From UBA1231 sp045652765 (GTDB taxonomy: Bacteria; Bacillota_I; Bacilli_A; ML615J-28; CAG-313), in the NCBI GenBank assembly GCA_045652765.1, contig JAZOLG010000041.1, forward strand, positions 1 through 64,000: a stretch of 64,000 bases of DNA. The letters are read 5' to 3'. Under the pieces are notes generated by a model. That model made no database searches and was not told the DNA's origin. It saw only the letters and a program-made list of their open reading frames with translations. Of the stretch, positions 33,007 to 40,878 are shown one piece after another; position 1 is the stretch's first letter, and the number at the start of each line of letters is the position of its first letter. The position numbers and the translations under genes are program-made.

Positions 33007-34770
33007 ATGATTCCGCAAGATATAATTAATCAAATCATTGAAAAAGTAAATATTGCAGAAGTGATTGCTGAATATATACCGGTACTTCCTGATGGAACTG
33101 GTTTTAAATCGGTTTGTCCTTTTCATAATGATACTAATCCTTCAATGAAAATTAGTCCATCTAAAAAAATATTTAAATGCTTTAGCTGTGGTGCTGGTGG
33201 AAATGTTATTCAATTTGTTTCTAGATATGAAAATATTAGTTTTATTGATGCGTGTGTTAAATTAGCGCGTAAGATTGGAATTACAATTGAGAATAATACT
33301 GATCCTAATTATGAAGCGAAGAAAAAACTCTATGATATTTTAAATGAAAGTTCAGAATTTTATAAATTTTACTTACATAATTCTGATGAAGGTAAGATTG
33401 CACTTAAATATTTAGAAGATCGTGGGATAGACAAAGAAATAATAGATAAATTTAATATAGGATTAGCACCTAGTGAAAAAGATTATTTAAATCAAGCTTT
33501 GAATGCTAAAAATTTTGGTGTTATTGATCAAATTGAATCTGGGATGATTCGAAAAGAAAAGAATGATTCATTTATTGATACATTTAGAAGTAGAATCATG
33601 TTTCCTATTAAAGATCTTAATAATCGAGTAGTAGGCTTCAGTGGTCGTATTTATTTGCCGGGTGATCGATCACCAAAATATATTAATTCAAATGAAAATT
33701 TAATTTTCCATAAGAGTGAATTACTATATAATTATTCAAATGCTAATGAACATGCTAGACGTGATGATTATGTTTTTGTGTTTGAAGGATTTATGGATGT
33801 TATTGCAGCTTATAAAGCAGGTGTTAAGTCTGCGGTTGCTACAATGGGAACAGCCTTTACTAAACAACATTTGAAAGCTTTAAACGCTTTAACAAATAAA
33901 GTAATACTTTGTTTTGATGGTGACCAAGCTGGAATAAATGCAACATCGAAAGCAGCAGCTGTATTTTCTGGAGAAAACAAGATACCGTATGCAGTTCAAA
34001 TACCTGAAGGATTGGATCCTGATGAATTTTTAAAAAAATATGGTAGTGATAAATTACGTTCTCATTTATTAGAAAATCAAGTTAATGTTTATGAATATAT
34101 TTACAATATTGCTAAACAAGACTTAATATTAGATGACGTTGTTAGTGTTCAAAGATTTAAAGATAAAGTATTTAGTTTCTTAAAAAATACTAATAATACA
34201 GTTAAGGAATTTTATTTAAACAAGTTAAGTGGTGATTTAGGACTTGATCCAACAATGATAATTTCTGATTTTGGTTTTAGTTTAACCGAAAAACCAAAAT
34301 CTATTGAAGTTGAACAAGTAAAATCAATTACAACTACTATTAAAAAGAAAATTCCTACTAAGATATATCGTGCATTAGATATTATTGTTATGCACACAAT
34401 AAATTCAAAGGAAAAGTTTAAATTATTTTTCTGCGATCATAATTCTAAACTTAGTATTGCGGATTTTTCTGATTATTTTGATATTTTCACACGAATCGCA
34501 GAAATTTATAGTATAAAAGATAAAATAGATATAAACGAATTAAAGAGTATGTTTTTAGAAGGGTCTTCAACCATTAGTTTACTAGAAAAGATTTTGGATA
34601 ATAAGATGAATGATGTAAATAATGTGTTAGAGTTTAAACAATGTGTTGAGACAATTGATAACTATTCTTTAAAAGAATATGCAAGAGCAAAATTATTAGG
34701 TGCGTTAGAAGATGATAAATTAATTAATGATTATCTTGCAATTCTGAAAACCTGGATTACTATTCAGTAG
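33007..34770 (+). CDS. dnaG: DNA primase
   Basis: This 587-residue primase makes RNA primers for replication. It has an N-terminal CHC2 zinc finger (CPFHNDTNPS...CFSCGAGGNVI, residues 38-67), an RNA polymerase/Toprim core with VFEGFMDVIAAY and CFDGDQAG acidic motifs, and a C-terminal helicase-binding region. The C-terminal part is diverged. It lies 9 bp upstream of sigA, in the classic dnaG-sigA macromolecular synthesis operon. Confidence 0.96.
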   Translation: MIPQDIINQIIEKVNIAEVIAEYIPVLPDGTGFKSVCPFHNDTNPSMKISPSKKIFKCFSCGAGGNVIQFVSRYENISFIDACVKLARKIGITIENNTDPNYEAKKKLYDILNESSEFYKFYLHNSDEGKIALKYLEDRGIDKEIIDKFNIGLAPSEKDYLNQALNAKNFGVIDQIESGMIRKEKNDSFIDTFRSRIMFPIKDLNNRVVGFSGRIYLPGDRSPKYINSNENLIFHKSELLYNYSNANEHARRDDYVFVFEGFMDVIAAYKAGVKSAVATMGTAFTKQHLKALNALTNKVILCFDGDQAGINATSKAAAVFSGENKIPYAVQIPEGLDPDEFLKKYGSDKLRSHLLENQVNVYEYIYNIAKQDLILDDVVSVQRFKDKVFSFLKNTNNTVKEFYLNKLSGDLGLDPTMIISDFGFSLTEKPKSIEVEQVKSITTTIKKKIPTKIYRALDIIVMHTINSKEKFKLFFCDHNSKLSIADFSDYFDIFTRIAEIYSIKDKIDINELKSMFLEGSSTISLLEKILDNKMNDVNNVLEFKQCVETIDNYSLKEYARAKLLGALEDDKLINDYLAILKTWITIQ

Positions 34771-34779
34771 GAGGTATAG

Positions 34780-36036
34780 ATGGAAGAGTTATATAAAAAT
34801 GAGTTACAAATTTTAAAGGATTTTGCTAATAAAGAACAATATGTACCACTTAGCAAGATTATGGAAGTATTTCAAAACCCAAGTGAAGAATTACTTGATG
34901 ATATTGTTAAGTATTTAGAAAATGAAGGTATTGAAATTACTCGTGAAAGCGAAGAATTACCTGATGATGAACTATTGGTGGAAAAAGTAGATGATGATTT
35001 TGAAGGATTTGGTGATGAAATCGAATTTGATGAAGAATTAGTTGAATTAGCTGCAGTGGTTGAAAGTGAAATCAAAGTAGCTGACTTTGATGATTTTGTT
35101 TCTTCATCACATCAAGCTGATGATCCGGTAAAAATGTATTTACGTGATATAGGTCAAGTAGAATTACTTACTATAACACAAGAATCAGAATTTGCAAGAA
35201 CAGTTCAAGAAGGGATAGCCTCTAAAGAAAAAATTGAAGCTTTTCAAAAAATGAATAAACCAATTTCATATGAAGAAATGATGAAGTTACAAGAGAAAAT
35301 CGAACAAGGTGATCAAGCTCGTGATATTTTAATTGAATCTAATCTTCGCTTAGTAGTTTCAATTGCAAAAAGATATTTAGGACGTGGTTTGCCACTACTT
35401 GATTTAATTCAAGAAGGTAATATGGGTCTTATTAAAGCTGTTTACAAATTTGATCCTACTAAAGGTTTCAAATTTTCAACATATGCAACTTGGTGGATTC
35501 GTCAATCAATTACTCGTGCGATAGCTGACCAAGGTAGAACTATTCGTATTCCTGTACATATGGTTGAAACTATTAATAAATTAATGAGAATTACTCGTAA
35601 ATTAACACAAGAAAAACATCGTGAACCTACACCAGAAGAAATTGCTGCTGAAATGAAGATTAGCGTTGAAAAAGTTCAACAAATTCAAAAAATTAATCAA
35701 GAACCATCTTCTTTAGACGCAACAGTTGGTGAAGAAGAAGATACAAATCTTGGGGACTTTATTGCTGATACTGAAATTCAAAATCCTCTTGAGTTTACTC
35801 AAGATCAAATTTATCGCGAAGAAATTGAAGCTGTATTACAAACATTAACTCCTCGTGAAGAAAAAGTAATTCGTTTAAGATATGGCTTAGATGATAATCG
35901 TGCAAGAACTCTTGAAGAAGTTGGTAAAGCTTTTAATGTTACGCGTGAACGTATTCGTCAAATTGAAGCTAAAGCTCTTAGAAGATTACGTCATCCTACT
36001 AGATTAAAAAGACTTCAACAACATCGTAATAAATAA
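34780..36036 (+). CDS. sigA: Primary RNA polymerase sigma factor
   Basis: This is a 418-residue housekeeping sigma factor. An acidic N-terminal region 1.1 (to about residue 105) precedes region 1.2 (DPVKMYLRDIGQVELL), region 2 (LVVSIAKRYLGRGLPLLDLIQEGNMGL, then YATWWIRQSITRAI), region 3 and region 4 (TLEEVGKAFNVTRERIRQIEAKALRRLR). Regions 2.4 and 4.2 fit the TATAAT and TTGACA boxes seen throughout the window. Its stop overlaps the trmK start (TAATG). Confidence 0.97.
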   Translation: MEELYKNELQILKDFANKEQYVPLSKIMEVFQNPSEELLDDIVKYLENEGIEITRESEELPDDELLVEKVDDDFEGFGDEIEFDEELVELAAVVESEIKVADFDDFVSSSHQADDPVKMYLRDIGQVELLTITQESEFARTVQEGIASKEKIEAFQKMNKPISYEEMMKLQEKIEQGDQARDILIESNLRLVVSIAKRYLGRGLPLLDLIQEGNMGLIKAVYKFDPTKGFKFSTYATWWIRQSITRAIADQGRTIRIPVHMVETINKLMRITRKLTQEKHREPTPEEIAAEMKISVEKVQQIQKINQEPSSLDATVGEEEDTNLGDFIADTEIQNPLEFTQDQIYREEIEAVLQTLTPREEKVIRLRYGLDDNRARTLEEVGKAFNVTRERIRQIEAKALRRLRHPTRLKRLQQHRNK

Positions 36037-36689
36037 TGATTTTATCTAAAAGATTACAAAAGGTTCTTGAATTTGTTGATGCATCTGATAAAGTTGCTGA
36101 TATAGGTGCAGATCATGGATATTTAACAATTGCTATGCGAGAAAAAGGTGTTGATTTTCTTCAAGTAGTAGAAAATAAAATAGGTCCATTAAATCGTGCT
36201 AAACAAAATTTAATGGACTATGATAATATTATATTTAGTTTGTCTGATGGTATAAGTGATTTGAATTCATCTATTGATACAGTAACTATTTGCGGTATGG
36301 GTGGATTGAATATTGTGGAAATATTAGAAAATCATCTAGATGTTGCAAAAAAACTTCATAAGATAATTATGCAAGCTAATTCGAAAACATTTGAATTACG
36401 AGAATTCTTAACTTCAAATGGCTTTGAAATTATTGATGAAGACATTGTAGATGATGGAGATAAGTATTATGAAATTATAGTTTCAAAGTATACTGGTAAT
36501 AATAGTTCACTTTTGTATCATGAATTACTATTTGGTCCGATATTGTTAAATAAAAAAACTGATACTTTTATTTCATATTATTTCGGATTAAAACAAAATA
36601 TCTTAGACATTCTATCAAAAAATGAAAATCGTGAAATGTTAGAACTTTATAAAAAACTACAATTAATCGAAAAATATGTATTGGGGTGA
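36036..36689 (+). CDS. trmK: tRNA (adenine-22-N1)-methyltransferase
   Basis: This 217-residue SAM-dependent methyltransferase has motif I VADIGADHGYLTIAM and the catalytic-region motif TICGMGGLNIVEIL. TrmK (B. subtilis YqfN) makes m1A22 in tRNA. Its place between sigA and yqfO matches B. subtilis. It ends in TGA, which confirms the standard use of UGA as a stop. Confidence 0.92.
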   Translation: MILSKRLQKVLEFVDASDKVADIGADHGYLTIAMREKGVDFLQVVENKIGPLNRAKQNLMDYDNIIFSLSDGISDLNSSIDTVTICGMGGLNIVEILENHLDVAKKLHKIIMQANSKTFELREFLTSNGFEIIDEDIVDDGDKYYEIIVSKYTGNNSSLLYHELLFGPILLNKKTDTFISYYFGLKQNILDILSKNENREMLELYKKLQLIEKYVLG

Positions 36690-36694
36690 AAATG

Positions 36695-37471
36695 ATGCTA
36701 TTAGTTAAAGATATTTTAAATTATATTAATCAATTATATCCTCTTGTAAATTCTCATAGTTTTGATAATGGTAAAGTAGGTTTACAATTTGGTAATCCTG
36801 ACAAAGTTGTCAATAAAATTATGTTATGTTTAGATACAACTGAAGAAGTAATTGATAAAGCAATTAAAGAACATGTTAATTTAATTATTTCACATCATCC
36901 ATTTATGTTTTCACCACTTTTAAATTTGGATTATCGTACTAATTTTGGTAGAAAATTACAAAAAGTAATAAAAAATGATATTAATATTATGGCATTCCAT
37001 ACTAATTTTGATGTTGGTTTAGATGGAATGAATGACGTGCTAGCTAAAAAATTAGAACTTTCTAATATTCATTTTTTAACTGAGGAGATTTGTCAAGATT
37101 CTTTAATTCGTGTAGGAAATGTTAAACCGATGAAATTATTAGAATTTTGTTATTATGTTAAAGAAAAATTTGAAATTGATAATTTGCGAGTTGTTGGAAA
37201 TTTAGATAAAGTTATTGAAACAGTTTCTATTGTAGGTGGATCAGGTTCTAGTGAATTTAATGATGCTTTAAGAGTATCTGATGTATTTATTACTGGGCAA
37301 ATACCTCATCATTTGGGAATTGAAGCAATAGAAAATGATTTTTGTTTAATTGAAGTTTCACATGCTATTGAGTTTTACGGTTTAAAAATGATTAAGTCAA
37401 AATTAGAAGAAAAGTTTAATGTTGAAATTGAAATATCAACAACTAATTTTGATCCATTTAAGACTATATAA
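36695..37471 (+). CDS. yqfO: Nif3-like dinuclear metal-centre protein (YqfO family)
   Basis: This protein of about 258 residues belongs to the NIF3/GTP cyclohydrolase I type 2 family. The metal-site motifs are LIISHHPFMFSPL (two His), AFHTNFDV and the C-terminal VSHAIEFYGLKM. The insert domain of the longer YqfO proteins is reduced. The molecular function is unsettled in the family. ATG 36695 is chosen (GGGGTGA 5-6 nt before); ATG 36692 is possible. It ends the glyRS-dnaG-sigA operon. Confidence 0.88.
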   Translation: MLLVKDILNYINQLYPLVNSHSFDNGKVGLQFGNPDKVVNKIMLCLDTTEEVIDKAIKEHVNLIISHHPFMFSPLLNLDYRTNFGRKLQKVIKNDINIMAFHTNFDVGLDGMNDVLAKKLELSNIHFLTEEICQDSLIRVGNVKPMKLLEFCYYVKEKFEIDNLRVVGNLDKVIETVSIVGGSGSSEFNDALRVSDVFITGQIPHHLGIEAIENDFCLIEVSHAIEFYGLKMIKSKLEEKFNVEIEISTTNFDPFKTI

Positions 37472-37510
37472 AATAATAAAAGGTTAGCTTTAAGCTAACC
37501 TTTTATTATT
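37472..37510. terminator. Bidirectional terminator between yqfO and ferredoxin
   Basis: A nearly perfect palindrome: 19-bp arms (37472-37490 and 37492-37510) centred on T 37491, with GC-rich core AGGTTAGC and A/T tails giving T-runs on both strands. Confidence 0.9.
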
Positions 37511-37676
37511 ATTCTTCTTCAATAGCTGCAACTGGGCAGTTTTCTTCGCAAACACCACAATCGATGCAAGCGTCAGCATCAATAACGTAGATATCGCCTT
37601 CTTTGATGCATTCAACTGGGCAAGTAGAAGCACAACTTCCGCAAGCGATGCAGTTTTCATTAATTTTTCTTGGCAT
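37509..37676 (-). CDS. 2[4Fe-4S] ferredoxin
   Basis: This is a 55-residue protein. It begins MPRKINENC and has two clusters of cysteines: CIACGSCASTCPVEC and CIDCGVCEENCPV. This is the bacterial clostridial-type ferredoxin, a low-potential electron carrier of anaerobic metabolism. GGAGGA lies upstream of ATG 37676, and the stop sits in the palindromic terminator. It points to an anaerobic or facultative lifestyle. GC content is higher than in its neighbours, as is common for highly expressed ferredoxin genes. Confidence 0.97.
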   Translation of the reverse strand: MPRKINENCIACGSCASTCPVECIKEGDIYVIDADACIDCGVCEENCPVAAIEEE

Positions 37677-37758
37677 GTTGTAATTCCTCCTATGACTTAT
37701 ACATTTTACATCTAAATTATTTTTTTTTCAATTATATTGCGAATATTTTTTAATTTAC

Positions 37759-37787
37759 TTGAAAAAAAACACCTTTTCGTGTATAAT
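37759..37787 (+). promoter_or_regulatory. yneF promoter
   Basis: TTGAAA (37759-37764), 17-bp spacer, TATAAT (37782-37787). Confidence 0.8.
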
Positions 37788-37825
37788 GTTAATAAGTATA
37801 TATAATAATGAAAGGAGTAACTAAT

Positions 37826-38041
37826 ATGCCTTGGTGGGTAGGTTTAATTATTGGTATAGTTTGTTTAATAGGAGGAGCTATCGCAGGATTTTTTATTGCT
37901 CGTAAGATTTTTGCAAAGCAACTTGAAAAAAATCCTCCAATTACACGTGATATGATTCGTGCGATGTTCATGCAAATGGGACGTAAACCATCTGAATCAG
38001 ATATCAATCGTGTTATGGCGTCTATGAAAACTTCAAAATAA
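37826..38041 (+). CDS. yneF: YneF family membrane protein (UPF0154)
   Basis: This 71-residue protein has a single N-terminal membrane helix with Gly-rich sequence (GLIIGIVCLIGGAIAGFFIA). The conserved cytoplasmic tail NPPITRDMIRAMFMQMG and RKPSESDINRVM is diagnostic of UPF0154/YneF. The function is unknown. ATG 37826 follows AAAGGAG at 8 nt; the upstream ATG 37808 overlaps that site and is rejected. Confidence 0.92.
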   Translation: MPWWVGLIIGIVCLIGGAIAGFFIARKIFAKQLEKNPPITRDMIRAMFMQMGRKPSESDINRVMASMKTSK

Positions 38042-38079
38042 AATAGTAGGATGAACTTTGGTTCAACCTACTATTTTTT
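38041..38079. terminator. Bidirectional terminator between yneF and plsY
   Basis: AAATAGTAGG and TGAAC pair with GTTCA and CCTACTATTT around loop TTTG, with a T-run after. The plsY stop codon lies within it. Confidence 0.85.
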
Positions 38080-38733
38080 ATTTTTAATATTATTTTTTTC
38101 TAATTCTGTTTTGTTTATTCTAGATTCTGTCCCATTTATTAGTCTTTTAATGTTTTTACCATGATCTATAAAAATGATAATCATAACTATTCCACTAAAA
38201 ATAGTAAAAATCATATCTGGAACCTTTGTAATTAATGGTCCAATAAAAAAAGAACTAATAAAAACACATGTAATTGATATTATAGATGAAAGGGAAACTA
38301 TTTTAGTAGATAAGAATACTATTAAGAAAACAGCAAGTTCAATTAAAAAGCAAATTGGTGAAAAAGATAGTAAAATACCTGTTGTACAAGCAACACCTTT
38401 ACCACCTTTGAAATTAGCAAAAATTGGAAAAATGTGCCCAATGATTGCGGCTAGACCAAAGTAAAGTGGGTGTAAATGTGGTATTATTGAACAATCTATA
38501 ATGTTATAAGTAAATAAAATTACTAATACACTCGCTTTTAAGGCATCAAGAAGGAAAACAAGTGCAGCATAACGTACACCTAGAACTCGTAAAGTGTTTG
38601 TCGCACCCATGTTTTTGCTGCCATAGTTTCTGATGTCTTTTTTAAAAAACACTTTGCTGATAATTAATGCATTAGGAATCGAACCTAATAAATAAGCCAA
38701 AACTAATAATAAAATTTCACATATAATGGTCAT
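38071..38733 (-). CDS. plsY: Glycerol-3-phosphate acyltransferase PlsY
   Basis: This membrane enzyme of about 220 residues transfers acyl from acyl-phosphate to glycerol-3-phosphate, the first step of phospholipid synthesis. PlsY blocks: GSIPNALIISK, DIRNYGSKNMGATNTLRVLG (phosphate-loop region), HIFPIFANFKGGKGVACTTG. The basic C-terminal tail is longer than usual. GAGGT precedes ATG 38733. It is divergent from parE, as in several Bacillota where plsY borders the topoisomerase IV genes. Confidence 0.95.
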   Translation of the reverse strand: MTIICEILLLVLAYLLGSIPNALIISKVFFKKDIRNYGSKNMGATNTLRVLGVRYAALVFLLDALKASVLVILFTYNIIDCSIIPHLHPLYFGLAAIIGHIFPIFANFKGGKGVACTTGILLSFSPICFLIELAVFLIVFLSTKIVSLSSIISITCVFISSFFIGPLITKVPDMIFTIFSGIVMIIIFIDHGKNIKRLINGTESRINKTELEKNNIKNKK

Positions 38734-38859
38734 AAAATACCTCACTTGTATAGTATATCATAATTCAAATAAAAATTAAAATCAAATGATAATCAAAAAC
38801 ATAAAGTGACAATTATATAGGCAATAAGGACATTTTTTTAAAAAAATAAGTTTTTTTAT

Positions 38860-38888
38860 TTGCCAAATTTTAACAAATATGATATAAT
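38860..38888 (+). promoter_or_regulatory. parE-parC promoter
   Basis: TTGCCA (38860-38865), 17-bp spacer, TATAAT (38883-38888) with extended TGA. Confidence 0.8.
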
Positions 38889-38928
38889 AAGAATAATAAG
38901 AGAAAAAATAAAATAGGAGGAAGGTAAA

Positions 38929-40878
38929 ATGGCTGGAAAAACACCTGTTTATGATGAGTCATCGATTCAAGTCTTAGAGGGACTAGAGGCAGTAAGAAAA
39001 AGACCAGGGATGTATATTGGATCAACAGATTCAAGAGGTTTGCATCATTTAGTATGGGAAATTGTCGATAATGCTATTGACGAAGCACTTGCAGGATTTG
39101 GAACTCAAGTAGTTGTTCAAATTAATCCGGATAATTCAGTTGTCGTTGTTGATAATGGCCGTGGTATTCCTACTGGTAAACATAAAAGTAATGGTTTGCC
39201 AACTCCACAAGTTATTTTTAACACACTACATGCTGGGGGTAAATTTGACGAATCTGGTGGTTATAAAGTTTCTGGGGGGTTACACGGTGTAGGTTCATCT
39301 GTAGTTAATGCACTTAGTGAATATTTGGAAGTAACAATTCACCGTGATGGAAAAATCTATTATCAACGTTTTTTAAATGGTGGTAAAACAATTGAGAAAC
39401 CAAAATGGATGGGCGATACTAGACGTACTGGTACGATTATTAAATTTAAACCAGATAGTAGAATCTTTTCTACGACTATTTTTGATTATAAAACAATAGC
39501 TAAAAGATTAAAAGAATCTGCATTCTTAATTAAAGGCTTAAGAATTGACTTAGTAGATAAAAGAACAGATAAAAGTGAAACATTCAAATATGAAGATGGA
39601 ATTGTAGAATTTGTTAAAACTTTAACTGCAGGTAAGGAAGTAATTCATCAACCAACATTCTTTGTAGGTGAAAACACGGGTATTTATATTGAAGCTTCAA
39701 TTCAATATTCTTCAAAAACATATCAAGAAAATATATTGTCATTTGTTAATAATATTAGAACTAACGATGGTGGTACACATGAAATTGGATTTAGAACGGC
39801 TATTACTAAAGCAGTAAATGACCATGCCAGATTGATTGGGGCATTAAAAGAAAAAGATCCAAACTTAGAAGGTGCCGATATTCGTGAAGGTTTAACTGGT
39901 GTAATTTCTGTTCGTATTCCAGAAGCAATTTTACAATTTGAAGGACAAACAAAAAATAAATTAGGTTCACCTCAGGCCAAAACTGCTGTTGAAACAGTAA
40001 TTGGTGAAAAAATGAAGTTTTTCCTTTCTGAAAATGGTGATATTGCACAAATAATTGTAAATAACGCGATCAAAGCTTCAAAAGCACGTGAAGCTGCACG
40101 TAAAGCACGTGATGATATGCGTAAAGTTAAACAAATTATTTCTAAACCTACTAACTTATTAGGAAAGCTTACTCCAGCACAAGGAAATAATTCTAAAATA
40201 AATGAATTATTCTTAGTTGAAGGGGATTCTGCCGGTGGTTCTGCAAAACAAGGACGTGACAGAATGTTCCAAGCAGTGCTTCCTTTAAGAGGTAAAGTAA
40301 TTAATTCTGAAAAAACTAGATTAGAAGAATTAATGAAAAATGAAGAAATTGCAATGATTGTTAGTGCATTAGGTGCTGGAGTCGGCGATGATTTCGATAT
40401 TACAAAGTTGAATTACAATCGTGTTATTATTATGACTGACGCTGATACCGATGGAGCACACATTCAAGTTTTATTATTAACATTCTTCTATCGTTTTATG
40501 ACAGAATTAGTCGAACAAGGTCATGTTTATATCGCAACTCCACCGCTTTATAAAATTTCTTATAAAAATACTGTTGAATACGCATGGACTGATTCAGAAC
40601 TTCGTGATAAAATTGGTAACCAAAGAAATGTTACAATTCAACGTTATAAAGGGTTAGGTGAAATGAACGCAGACCAATTGTGGGAAACAACAATGAATCC
40701 TGCTAAACGTACTTTAATCCAAGTTTCTATAGGTGAGGCAGCAGCTGCTGATGACCATATTAGTATTTTAATGGGTGATGATGTTGAACCAAGACGTGAA
40801 TGGATTGAAAATCATGTTATATTTGACACAGTAGATAGCTTTGTTTTAGATGATGTGGAGGCAAATGAAGATGAATAG
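38929..40878 (+). CDS. parE: DNA topoisomerase IV subunit B
   Basis: This 649-residue GHKL ATPase subunit is part of the decatenating enzyme. It has the ATP-binding blocks IVDNAIDEAL, VDNGRGIPTG and SGGLHGVGSSVVNALS, the Toprim motif EGDSAGGSAKQGRD, and the DADTDGAHI metal site. ParE rather than GyrB is favoured by pairing with a ParC-type partner, adjacency to plsY, and the RPGMYIGSTDSRGLHHLV wording common in Bacillota ParE. The stop overlaps parC by 8 bp. Confidence 0.95.
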   Translation: MAGKTPVYDESSIQVLEGLEAVRKRPGMYIGSTDSRGLHHLVWEIVDNAIDEALAGFGTQVVVQINPDNSVVVVDNGRGIPTGKHKSNGLPTPQVIFNTLHAGGKFDESGGYKVSGGLHGVGSSVVNALSEYLEVTIHRDGKIYYQRFLNGGKTIEKPKWMGDTRRTGTIIKFKPDSRIFSTTIFDYKTIAKRLKESAFLIKGLRIDLVDKRTDKSETFKYEDGIVEFVKTLTAGKEVIHQPTFFVGENTGIYIEASIQYSSKTYQENILSFVNNIRTNDGGTHEIGFRTAITKAVNDHARLIGALKEKDPNLEGADIREGLTGVISVRIPEAILQFEGQTKNKLGSPQAKTAVETVIGEKMKFFLSENGDIAQIIVNNAIKASKAREAARKARDDMRKVKQIISKPTNLLGKLTPAQGNNSKINELFLVEGDSAGGSAKQGRDRMFQAVLPLRGKVINSEKTRLEELMKNEEIAMIVSALGAGVGDDFDITKLNYNRVIIMTDADTDGAHIQVLLLTFFYRFMTELVEQGHVYIATPPLYKISYKNTVEYAWTDSELRDKIGNQRNVTIQRYKGLGEMNADQLWETTMNPAKRTLIQVSIGEAAAADDHISILMGDDVEPRREWIENHVIFDTVDSFVLDDVEANEDE